Assembly (NCBI GenBank): GCA_030670005.1
Contig: DAOVCL010000104.1
Coordinates: forward strand, 1 to 7,224
Length of the DNA stretch: 7,224 nt
Source of the DNA: Candidatus Zixiibacteriota bacterium
Lineage (GTDB): Bacteria; SM23-81; DAOVCL01
Reading direction: 5' to 3'
Below the pieces are notes generated by a model, which was not told the DNA's origin, made no database searches, and saw only the letters and a list, made by a program, of their open reading frames with translations. The translations under genes and the position numbers were made by a program. Numbering within the stretch: the stretch's first letter is position 1; each line of letters opens with the position of its first letter. This document shows positions 1 to 6,610 of the stretch, piece after piece.

Positions 1-1
1 G

Positions 2-1030
2 GCCAAGGGGATGAACCCTCAGGATCTTCTGGGGATAGAGATCGGGGCCCATAGCCACCTGGGACGGTTCCTCTCTCAGGCCAATCAAGCCATCCTCTTC
101 TGCGACTTAGAGAGGATAAAAGGAGCCAAGAAGGATGTGGAGAAGCTCCGCGGCTTAGAGTGTGAGGTCTGTGTTCCCCTGAATATGAAAGGGAGGCTGA
201 AAGGGGTCCTAACCCTCACCCCAAAGATCTCTGGCGCGCTCTTTACCGAAAATGACCTGGAGTTCCTCACCACCTTGGCCAATCAACTGGGGGTGGCCAT
301 CGAGAATGCTGAGCTTTATGAAAGCGTGAAATCGACCAACCGTGAATTGAGAAGAGCTCAACAACAGTTGATTCAGAGCGAAAATCTGGCCACAGTGGGA
401 AGGCTGGCTGCCACCCTGGCCCATGAGATAAACAATCCTTTAGGGATAATAAAGAACTATTTAACCCTCCTTAGTAGGGAGGGCAAGCACAACCCCGAGA
501 CCATAGAGGTGGTGAAAGAGGAGGTGGACAGGATTGGCAAAATTATGAGGCAGCTCCTCGATCTCTCCCGACCGATATCCGAACCGAAAAGTCCCACCGA
601 CACCAATCGATTGATCAGGGAAACCTCCTCAATCCTAAAAGAACAACTTCTACAAGATGGAATTAGCTTGGAGGAGGATCTCTCCCCCATCTCCTTAGTA
701 AATGCCTCCCCTGGGCAGTTGAAGCAGGTGTTCTTGAACCTGATTACCAATGCTAAGGAGGCAATGCCCCAGGGTGGTAGGCTTAAAATAAGCACCAGAA
801 TGGAGAATAATTTTGTAGAAGTGACCTTCTCAGACACAGGAAAGGGCATCAAGGAAAAAGATATGGAAGCGCTCTTCCAGCCTTTTTATACAACCAAGAA
901 GAATGGCATGGGATTGGGCCTCTCCATCTGTGAGGAGATAATTCGAAACCACGGAGGGGAGATATTGGTTAAGGGGGGTAAGGAGGGAGGTACCATCTTC
1001 ACCATTAGGCTCCCCGAGGTAGGCCAGTGA
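2..1030 (+). CDS. Sensor histidine kinase (GAF-HisKA-HATPase), 5' end cut by window
   Basis: This is the C-terminal part of a sensor kinase that autophosphorylates on His and passes the phosphate to a receiver domain. The reading frame is open to the left edge. The ATG at 11 falls inside a GAF fold, so the true start lies upstream. Numbering from that ATG: residues 1-100 are the latter part of a GAF sensor domain, ending in an AIENAELYE helix; about 100-125 is a linker helix; the HisKA H-box LAHEINNPLG carries phospho-acceptor H138; the N-box has N243 and N247; the G1 box is D275-TGKG; the G2 box GMGLGLSI is at 299-306. No transmembrane segment is visible in the part present, so whether the protein is soluble cannot be judged. 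The H-box and N-box resemble NtrB/ZraS-type kinases that work with sigma-54 activators, which fits the NtrC-type gene two genes downstream. The stop TGA overlaps the next start. The kinase assignment is firm; the signal is unknown. Confidence 0.93.
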   Translation, partial: AKGMNPQDLLGIEIGAHSHLGRFLSQANQAILFCDLERIKGAKKDVEKLRGLECEVCVPLNMKGRLKGVLTLTPKISGALFTENDLEFLTTLANQLGVAIENAELYESVKSTNRELRRAQQQLIQSENLATVGRLAATLAHEINNPLGIIKNYLTLLSREGKHNPETIEVVKEEVDRIGKIMRQLLDLSRPISEPKSPTDTNRLIRETSSILKEQLLQDGISLEEDLSPISLVNASPGQLKQVFLNLITNAKEAMPQGGRLKISTRMENNFVEVTFSDTGKGIKEKDMEALFQPFYTTKKNGMGLGLSICEEIIRNHGGEILVKGGKEGGTIFTIRLPEVGQ

Positions 1031-3123
1031 TGGGAGGAAAGATACTCGTCGTTGACGATGAGGAGAGGATGTGCCGGAGTATGCAGGCCCTCCTCTCCCA
1101 AGAGGGGTATGATGTGGCTGCAGTCTTAGATGGAAGAGATGCTATCAAAAGGGCCCAAAAGGAGCGATTCGACATAGTGATCACCGACCTGAGGATGTCC
1201 CCCTTAGATGGAATAAAGGTCTTAGAGGGGATAAAGAAGGTATCACCCCAGACCTTGATAATCATCCTCACCGCTTATGCCACCCTGAACTCAGCCATAG
1301 AGGCCATAGGCAAAGGGGCCTATGACTATCTGATGAAACCGGTAGAGTTCTCGGACCTGAAGAAGGCCGTGGAGAGGGGGATGGAGAAGTTGGCATGGGA
1401 GAGAACCCAGAGGGAGCTTATGGTCGAGCTTCAGGAGAAGAACACTCTCTTAGAGCAGAGGCTAAGGGAACTGGATGCCGTCTATGAGGCCAGCACCTCC
1501 CTCATCTCAGTGCTCAAGCTGGAAGATAGCTTGGAGAGGATAGTAAACTTGGCCGCGGATGTCTTGGGGGCTAAGCTGGGTTCCCTGATGATCTTAGATG
1601 AGAAGAAAGAGGTTTTAACCATAAAGGCAGCCAGGGGGTTGGAGCAAGAGATCGTCAAGCAAACAAGACAAAGGGTTGGGGGTAGTATCTCCGGCTGGGT
1701 GGCCCAAAAGGGCGAGCCCCTGCTGGTGGAGGATATCGAATCAGATCCCAGGTTTCGCCGGCTTAACCGAGAGAAGTATGAAACCAAGTCCCTGCTCAGC
1801 GTTCCCCTTAAACTCAAGGGGAAAACCTTAGGGGTGCTCAATATGAACAACAAAACATCAGGCCAACCCTTCAACCAATCAGATCTTCGCCTCCTCTCCA
1901 CCTTTGCCTCTCAGGCAGCCCTGGCCATCGAGAATGCCACCCTCTTTGAGGAAAGCCGGAGGAGGATAAGGGAACTCTCTGTCCTTTACAGGATAGCCAG
2001 CAACCTCCCCTCGACGGAGAGCAGGGAGTCTATGGCCTTGATGGTCTACCGGGCCCTAAAGGAGATAATGAACATAGAGAGCTGTTATTGGTTTCAAGGA
2101 AAGGGCAAAAAGTTCAATCTCCTCCTTACCTGCCGGGAGGGAAAGATCACACCTTCACCCTCGGTGGGGTTGAGCATAGAAGAAAACCTGATCTCAGAGG
2201 GTCTCTCAAAGAGGGTACAGACCCTCCTGGTAGCAAACGGCCTCCTCTCTCCCCAAGCCAAAGGGAGCATCTCCTTGCCTTTAATAATTGGAGGTCAGTT
2301 GCGGGGCATCTTCTCCCTTTCAGCGCCGGAGGAGATCTCTGAGCCGGAGAAGAAATTAACCTCCATTCTGGTCTCTCAGGCCACCTCCTTATATGAGACC
2401 CAGAGCGCCATCCTATCGGCAGGCCAACTGATGATTATGGGACAGCTCGTCTCAGAGATTACCCACGACCTCAAACAACCCCTGACCAGCATGGGGGGAA
2501 CCCTGCAGATGCTCAGGCAGAGATGGGATAGACGGCCCTCTATAGATTGTCCTCTTGAGATAGACTGCCCTCTAAAGGAGGAGTATTTAGACCACTTGCA
2601 GAATGACATCCTCAGGCTATCCGATTTGGTGGAGGAACTCCTCCGTTTCTCCAACCCTCAGGAGTATGCCCGCCAGCTAAAGGAGGTCAGGAAGGTGATC
2701 GACAGGGCCTTAGAGATGGTCAGGGGGGAACTACAGACAAGTGGTATCGAAGTGGAAATCGTCTCCCCCCAGGATATCCCCCCACTTCCCCTAAACGAGA
2801 ATGAGATCCTCCAGGCCCTCATCAATATCATCCTCAACTCCCTTCAGGCTATGCCATCTGGGGGAAAACTGGAGATAGAGCTCAAACAGTTGGAGAGGAA
2901 TGGAGGGGGTTTTCTGCGAATAGGAATCTCCGATACCGGGGCAGGGGTACCGGCCGAGGACTTAGATCACATATTTGATCGCTACTTCACCACCAAAGAA
3001 GGGGGAACGGGCCTGGGCCTTTCCATCGTCAAGAGGATCATTGCCGCCCATCAGGGGGAGGTAGAGGTAAAAAGCACGGTAGGGAAGGGAACAACCTTTA
3101 ACATCTATCTGCCCATATTATGA
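1030..3123 (+). CDS. Hybrid histidine kinase with N-terminal receiver (REC-GAF-GAF-HisKA-HATPase)
   Basis: This signalling protein has a receiver in front of a kinase. I chose ATG 1030 (697 aa), which shares one base with the upstream TGA. GTG 1027 is an alternative, and GAGGT at 1016-1020 could serve either. Order of parts: REC, about 1-118, with acidic D10, phospho-acceptor D53, T81 and K103; a charged, probably coiled-coil linker, about 115-152; GAF1, about 164-304; a divergent GAF2, about 324-459; HisKA with H-box EITHDLKQPL and H479; HATPase, about 585-697, with N599/N603, the D635-TGAG box and GGTGLGL at 658-664. All catalytic residues are present. No membrane helix is evident, so it is probably cytoplasmic. 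The receiver could accept phosphate from the upstream kinase and gate the C-terminal kinase, which would then act on the NtrC-type regulator; this is inference from gene order. The GAF domains may bind a small ligand, not identifiable here. The loop between the two HisKA helices holds a small internal duplication. The stop overlaps the next ATG by 4 nt. Confidence 0.93.
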   Translation: MGGKILVVDDEERMCRSMQALLSQEGYDVAAVLDGRDAIKRAQKERFDIVITDLRMSPLDGIKVLEGIKKVSPQTLIIILTAYATLNSAIEAIGKGAYDYLMKPVEFSDLKKAVERGMEKLAWERTQRELMVELQEKNTLLEQRLRELDAVYEASTSLISVLKLEDSLERIVNLAADVLGAKLGSLMILDEKKEVLTIKAARGLEQEIVKQTRQRVGGSISGWVAQKGEPLLVEDIESDPRFRRLNREKYETKSLLSVPLKLKGKTLGVLNMNNKTSGQPFNQSDLRLLSTFASQAALAIENATLFEESRRRIRELSVLYRIASNLPSTESRESMALMVYRALKEIMNIESCYWFQGKGKKFNLLLTCREGKITPSPSVGLSIEENLISEGLSKRVQTLLVANGLLSPQAKGSISLPLIIGGQLRGIFSLSAPEEISEPEKKLTSILVSQATSLYETQSAILSAGQLMIMGQLVSEITHDLKQPLTSMGGTLQMLRQRWDRRPSIDCPLEIDCPLKEEYLDHLQNDILRLSDLVEELLRFSNPQEYARQLKEVRKVIDRALEMVRGELQTSGIEVEIVSPQDIPPLPLNENEILQALINIILNSLQAMPSGGKLEIELKQLERNGGGFLRIGISDTGAGVPAEDLDHIFDRYFTTKEGGTGLGLSIVKRIIAAHQGEVEVKSTVGKGTTFNIYLPIL
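2542..2577 (+). repeat. Imperfect 18-bp tandem duplication in the HisKA hairpin loop
   Basis: Two adjacent 18-bp units (2542-2559 and 2560-2577) match at 14 of 18 positions and are in frame. They encode IDCPLE then IDCPLK, residues 505-516 of the hybrid kinase. They lie between the helix bearing H479 and the second dimerisation helix, in the connecting loop. Each copy carries one Cys. Confidence 0.75.
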
Positions 3124-4502
3124 AAAAAGAGGAAAACAAGATACTCATAGTTGATGATGACCCGCGTATCTGCTGGATGCTCAACGAGGCCCTTAAGGAT
3201 GAAAGCTACAAGATTCTTACCGCCAGGGATGGCCGATCGGCCCTGCGCACTGTAGTAGAGGAAAATCCCCAGGTAATGGTCTTGGATATAAAGTTGCCCG
3301 ATATCAGCGGGTTGGAGGTGCTGGAGAAAGTGCGAGAGGCTGAATTGAAAGTTGAGGTAATCATCCTCTCAGCCCACGGTGAAACCAAGAATGTGGTGCA
3401 GGCCATAAAGTTAGGAGCCGCAGACTTCGTCAATAAGCCCTTCGACATAGAAGAGGTTAAGATGCATATCCGCAACACCTTAGAGAGGGGAGAGTTAAAG
3501 AAGGAGGTGCAGTATCTGCGGTCTGAATTGAAGGCTAAGAACTGGTTTGAGAGCTTCATAGGCGATAGCCCCAAGGTGACAGAGATCAAAAAAGTGGTCG
3601 AGGAGGTGGCGGACAGCAGCCTCACAGTTCTTATCCGAGGTGAAAGCGGAACAGGAAAAGAGATCGTAGCCAGGATACTTCACCACATCTCCTCCAGAAA
3701 GGACGGCCCCTTCATAAAGGTCAACTGCGTCGCCATCCCTAAGGAACTGTTAGAGGCAGAGCTCTTTGGATATGAAAGGGGAGCCTTCACCGGGGCCTAC
3801 AAAAGAAAGCCAGGGAGGTTTGAACTAGCCAATCAGGGGACTATCTTCCTCGATGAGATCGGTGATATGCCCATCGAACTTCAAGCCAAGCTTCTCCAGG
3901 TTTTGGAGCAGCGGGAGTTCGTCAGAGTAGGAGGGGTAGAGAACATCTCCGTGGATGTGAGGATCATCTGTGCCACAAACCAGGATCTGGAGAAGAACTT
4001 AGCCAAGGGAAGTATGAGGGAGGATCTCTATTATCGACTAAACGAGATAACCATTTCCCTTCCCCCTCTCCGGGAACGGAGGGAGGACATCCCACTCTTG
4101 GTAGAACATTTCCTTAAAACCTACAATGAGCAATTCAATCGACAATTTCCCTCCCTCTCTCCTTCCACTATGCGGGCCCTGGAGGATTACAACTGGCCTG
4201 GAAATGTGAGGGAGTTAGAGAACTTGATAAAACAGACCGTAGTGCGGGGAGATGAGGGAATTATCATATCAGAACTGAGGAAGAGAAGTCTCCCCTCTCC
4301 AACCCCCTCTGCTCCGCGGATTACTGAGGATGACCTCTCCCTCAAGAGGGCCAGTCAGAAGGCCGTGGAGGAGACGGAGAGAAACCTGATAAGCAAAGTC
4401 TTAGACCAGACCAACTGGAACAGGAGAAAGGCATCCCAGATCCTGAGGATAAGCTACAGATCCCTCCTTTACAAGATCAAGGAATACAGAATCGATTCTT
4501 AG
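3120..4502 (+). CDS. NtrC-family sigma-54-dependent response regulator (REC-AAA+-HTH_8)
   Basis: This is a transcription activator that uses ATP hydrolysis to open sigma-54 RNA polymerase promoters after phosphorylation. The ATG at 3120 overlaps the preceding TGA (ATGA). No clear Shine-Dalgarno precedes it, which suggests translational coupling. The length, 460 aa, is typical of NtrC/ZraR/AtoC proteins. REC, about 1-120: acidic D12-D14, phospho-acceptor D56, S84, K106. AAA+ domain, about 140-375: Walker A GESGTGKE at 174-181; the sigma-54 contact loop GAFTGA at 221-226; Walker B with D245-E246; sensor I ATN at 285-287; arginine-finger candidates R300 and R306; sensor II WPGNVREL at 359-366. 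After a Pro/Ser-rich linker at about 388-398, a Fis-type helix-turn-helix spans about 419-454. No essential residue is missing. It is the output of the two kinases encoded before it. Its targets are not known; a -24/-12-like site at 6578 is one candidate. Confidence 0.96.
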   Translation: MKKEENKILIVDDDPRICWMLNEALKDESYKILTARDGRSALRTVVEENPQVMVLDIKLPDISGLEVLEKVREAELKVEVIILSAHGETKNVVQAIKLGAADFVNKPFDIEEVKMHIRNTLERGELKKEVQYLRSELKAKNWFESFIGDSPKVTEIKKVVEEVADSSLTVLIRGESGTGKEIVARILHHISSRKDGPFIKVNCVAIPKELLEAELFGYERGAFTGAYKRKPGRFELANQGTIFLDEIGDMPIELQAKLLQVLEQREFVRVGGVENISVDVRIICATNQDLEKNLAKGSMREDLYYRLNEITISLPPLRERREDIPLLVEHFLKTYNEQFNRQFPSLSPSTMRALEDYNWPGNVRELENLIKQTVVRGDEGIIISELRKRSLPSPTPSAPRITEDDLSLKRASQKAVEETERNLISKVLDQTNWNRRKASQILRISYRSLLYKIKEYRIDS

Positions 4503-4504
4503 GG

Positions 4505-4625
4505 ACAGTTCCCGGGGGTCAGTCTCCAGGGTTCGGGAAAATCCCTGACAACTGCTGAACAATTGACTGCTCCCGAAGGGATCCCGATCCCATCGGGACG
4601 GGTGATCCCTGACCCCGTGAACTGT
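4505..4625. repeat. About 121-bp palindromic element with terminal inverted repeats (MITE/REP-like)
   Basis: The left end ACAGTTCCCGGGGGTCAG (4505-4522) is the inverted copy of the right end CTGACCCCGTGAACTGT (4609-4625): 16 matched positions, one mismatch and one extra base. Inside are a hairpin at 4582-4598, two direct copies of ATCCCTGAC (4541-4549 and 4605-4613) and a second possible stem, TTCCCG 4509-4514 with CGGGAA 4534-4539. The element starts three bases after the regulator's stop codon and reaches into the leader of ispH. It codes for nothing recognisable. It could be a small non-autonomous mobile element or a REP-type structured repeat. No target-site duplication was identified. 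Confidence 0.6.
4582..4598. repeat. Perfect 7-bp hairpin TCCCGAT-CCC-ATCGGGA
   Basis: TCCCGAT (4582-4588) and ATCGGGA (4592-4598) are perfect inverse complements around a 3-base loop. No T-run follows, so it is not a classic terminator. The same CCCGA/TCGGG core recurs twice after 6930, which points to a dispersed palindrome family in this genome. Confidence 0.6.
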
Positions 4626-4643
4626 TATGTTTTTTGTGCTGTT

Positions 4644-4657
4644 AGGGCTCCTGCCCT
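4644..4657 (+). promoter_or_regulatory. Small hairpin covering the only SD-like site before ispH-ubiA
   Basis: AGGGC (4644-4648) and GCCCT (4653-4657) form a 5-bp stem with loop TCCT, ending one base before ATG 4659. AGGG at 4644-4647 is the only Shine-Dalgarno-like run near that ATG (11 nt away), and the stem would hide it. This could damp or gate translation, or be chance; the stem is short. It carries no meaning if the true start is TTG 4689. Confidence 0.3.
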
Positions 4658-4658
4658 G

Positions 4659-6416
4659 ATGGGAAAACCTCTTAAAGCTAAAAGTGAATTGAAGGTAAAA
4701 CTGGCCCGACATGCCGGCTTCTGTTGGGGGGTAAGGAGGGCGGTAAATATGGTGTTGGAGGCTGTGCACAGGAGGGAACCGAACCTATTCACCTACGGGC
4801 CCCTTATCCACAACCCACAGGTCATCGGCCTCCTCCGAGATCTTGGGGTGGGAATTATCACCAACCACTCAGATATTACGCCTAATACCAACCTTTTCAT
4901 CAGATCCCATGGAATATCCCCTCAAGAAAGGGAAGAACTCCAGGCCCAAGGGGCAATAATCCATGATGCCACCTGCCCTCTGGTGGAAGCAGTGCAGAAG
5001 ACGATCGGAAAATTCTCCAGAGATGGGTATGGGATAATCATTGTGGGAGAAGCCGGCCACCCCGAGGTATCCGCCCTCTTGGAGTTTGCCCAGGGGAAGG
5101 GAATAGCAATCTCGCGAAAGGATCAGATAGAAAAACTCCCTCCCTGGGAGAAGGTATGTGTGGTGGCCCAGACGACTCAGGACAGGAAGATCTTTCGGGA
5201 ACTGGCCAACTTAGTTAAGGCCAAGCATCCGATCTGTAAGGTCTTTGACACCATCTGTCCGGCTACCCTAAAGAGGCAGGAGGGGGTGCGTCAGCTCGCC
5301 CCCAAGGTGGAGGCAATGGTGGTAGTGGGGGGGAGAAACAGCGCCAATACGGCCCGCTTAGCCCAGATCTCCCGTTCTTTGGGGAAATCCACCTTCCAGA
5401 TAGAGACCGACGAGGAGCTCAAGAGAGAGGATTTGAGGGGAATAAGGTCCATTGGCATAACTGCCGGGGCCTCCACCCCCAACTGGATGATCCAAAGGGT
5501 AGTGGAGAGGATAGAGAACCTGGATAGAGGAAAGGGGTTGAGAGGGCTCTTCTTTCGTGGGATAAGGTTTCTTATCCGCAGCAACCTCTACTTGGCCTTC
5601 GGCGTGGCCTGTTTCAGCTACGCGGTAAGTCGCCTGCAGGGGATAGAGCCCAGACTCTCCTTCCTCTTGGTGGCCTCTGGATATGTCTTCTCAATGCACC
5701 TTTTCAACCACTACACAGATCCCTCCCCGGCAAATTTCAATGAGCCATACCGGGTCTCCTTCTACCGCCATCATAAGACCATCCTCCTGGGCTTAGCCTT
5801 CCTCTCCTTGGCTGGAACCTTAGCTTTATCCCTTCATCTGGGCCTTTTCCCCTTCATTTTACTGGCCTTTATGTCCTTAATGGGGGCGGTCTATCGGCTA
5901 AAGGTCATTCCCCCAGGCTGGTCCATCCTTCCCTACAGGAGATTGGTAGAGATACCTGGTTCCAAGGATCTCTTTCTGGCCTTAGCCTGGTCCCTGGTAA
6001 TCGTGGTCCTGCAGAGTTTGAGCAAAGGAGATAAACTATCACCAGTCTTTGGAGTGGCATTCGCCTTTACTTTCATTCTCTCTATGGTCAGATCTTCCCT
6101 TTTCAGCCTCAAGGATATCCAGGGGGACAGGATCGTAGGAAGGGAGACCCTACCCATAATTTTGGGAAAGGGGAAGACAAAACTGCTCCTAATAACCATT
6201 TTAGCCTGCCTCACCCTGCTTCTGTCTTTTTCCGCAATCTGGGGGTGGACATCCTCCCTGAGCATCTGGCTTCTTCTTCCGGTAGCCTACGCCTACTTTT
6301 ACCTCTACCTCTATCACCGAAGGTTCATATTTCAAGGTATCCTCTCCGAAGCGGTGGTGGACACAGGCTTTATCCTCTCTGGTGCCACAGCCTACCTCTG
6401 GTTCCTCCTGCATTAA
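4659..6416 (+). CDS. ispH: IspH-UbiA fusion: HMBPP reductase joined to a UbiA-type membrane prenyltransferase
   Basis: The N-terminal domain is IspH/LytB, which reduces HMBPP to IPP and DMAPP in the last step of the MEP pathway. Numbered from ATG 4659 (585 aa): Fe-S ligands C22, C106 and C200; substrate-site residues H51, H84, H134, E136, T173, S228, N230 and S272, all as in the family. After a basic linker (about 284-305) comes a UbiA-superfamily domain with about nine hydrophobic helices, to the C-terminus. Its second Asp motif, D486-IQGD490 followed by GRETLP, is canonical. Its first reads NHYTD at 350-354, with only one of the usual three aspartates in place. UbiA proteins transfer prenyl chains from diphosphates to acceptors in the membrane; the acceptor here is unknown. 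The fusion would tether IspH to the membrane. The UbiA part has no ATG near its beginning, so this does not look like two genes misread as one. TTG 4689 would put the first cysteine at position 12, as in E. coli IspH, and is a rival start. The frame is open back to 4563 but there crosses a palindromic element, so I do not extend it. Confidence 0.93.
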   Translation: MGKPLKAKSELKVKLARHAGFCWGVRRAVNMVLEAVHRREPNLFTYGPLIHNPQVIGLLRDLGVGIITNHSDITPNTNLFIRSHGISPQEREELQAQGAIIHDATCPLVEAVQKTIGKFSRDGYGIIIVGEAGHPEVSALLEFAQGKGIAISRKDQIEKLPPWEKVCVVAQTTQDRKIFRELANLVKAKHPICKVFDTICPATLKRQEGVRQLAPKVEAMVVVGGRNSANTARLAQISRSLGKSTFQIETDEELKREDLRGIRSIGITAGASTPNWMIQRVVERIENLDRGKGLRGLFFRGIRFLIRSNLYLAFGVACFSYAVSRLQGIEPRLSFLLVASGYVFSMHLFNHYTDPSPANFNEPYRVSFYRHHKTILLGLAFLSLAGTLALSLHLGLFPFILLAFMSLMGAVYRLKVIPPGWSILPYRRLVEIPGSKDLFLALAWSLVIVVLQSLSKGDKLSPVFGVAFAFTFILSMVRSSLFSLKDIQGDRIVGRETLPIILGKGKTKLLLITILACLTLLLSFSAIWGWTSSLSIWLLLPVAYAYFYLYLYHRRFIFQGILSEAVVDTGFILSGATAYLWFLLH

Positions 6417-6450
6417 CCCCAGTTGTCGAAAAAATTAACATACAAACCCA

Positions 6451-6470
6451 TTGCATAGCAAGATGTTGCT
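6451..6470. promoter_or_regulatory. Possible upstream activator site: alternating TTGC/GCAA half-sites
   Basis: TTGC (6451), GCAA (6458) and TTGC (6466) alternate over 20 bases, and AGCAA-GATG-TTGCT (6457-6470) is a perfect dyad. A further GCAA lies at 6494. The dyad sits about 110-125 bp before the sigma-54-like -24/-12 site, where NtrC-type activators commonly bind. The binding protein is not known, and the dyad is short enough to arise by chance. Confidence 0.25.
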
Positions 6471-6535
6471 CTAAAGAGAGACCATAATTGTCAGCAAATA
6501 CTACAAAAAAAGGGGGTTATTCAATTCGGAGCGCA

Positions 6536-6541
6536 TATAAT
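6536..6541 (+). promoter_or_regulatory. Perfect TATAAT -10 box without a good -35
   Basis: TATAAT at 6536-6541 lies in an AT-rich gap 70 bases before the small membrane protein gene. No TTGACA-like hexamer stands 15-19 bases upstream (GGGGTT at 6513-6518 is poor), and no extended TG is present. It could be a weak housekeeping promoter or a chance match in AT-rich DNA. Confidence 0.25.
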
Positions 6542-6577
6542 AGATTGAAAAATAAAGAGTTGGATAGAAAAGGGAGT

Positions 6578-6594
6578 TTGGCCCCGAGTTTGCA
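6578..6594 (+). promoter_or_regulatory. Candidate sigma-54 (-24/-12) promoter
   Basis: TTGGCCCCGAGTTTGCA matches the sigma-54 consensus YTGGCACGRNNNTTGCW with two mismatches. The invariant GG (6580-6581) and GC (6592-6593) are exactly 10 bases apart. The predicted transcript start is near 6605, only about 6 bases before ATG 6611. An almost leaderless message would fit the lack of a convincing Shine-Dalgarno there, but it also counts against the call if this start codon is right. Confidence 0.45.
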
Positions 6595-6610
6595 TTTTAT
6601 TGGCTTGAAG

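Noticed and set aside
457..852. Long open frames on the - strand opposite the kinase, regulator and ispH genes
   Set aside because: They lie entirely opposite strongly supported coding sequence, and their translations show no recognisable domain. They are shadow frames.
2088..2342. 84-codon open frame on the + strand inside the hybrid kinase
   Set aside because: It is an alternative frame of a well-supported gene, with no domain and no plausible initiation signal.
4501..4546. Stem AGGGA..TTCCCG / CGGGAA..TCCCT as a terminator for the signalling operon
   Set aside because: The pairing has an internal loop and a long terminal loop, and no T-run follows. It is better explained by the palindromic element.
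4527..4547. CAGGG-TTCGGGAAAAT-CCCTG resembling a tRNA T-arm
   Set aside because: The loop is 11 bases rather than 7, and no acceptor, D or anticodon arm can be formed around it.
4563..4658. TTG 4563 as the start of ispH-ubiA (32 extra residues)
   Set aside because: The extra codons lie inside the palindromic element 4505-4625 and read Pro-rich with no family match. The conserved IspH N-terminus starts near residue 11 of the ATG 4659 version.
6488..6610. TTG 6488 as the start of the small membrane protein
   Set aside because: The 41 extra codons are polar and AT-rich, have no Shine-Dalgarno and overlap the TATAAT and sigma-54-like sites. The family-like region begins at ATG 6611.
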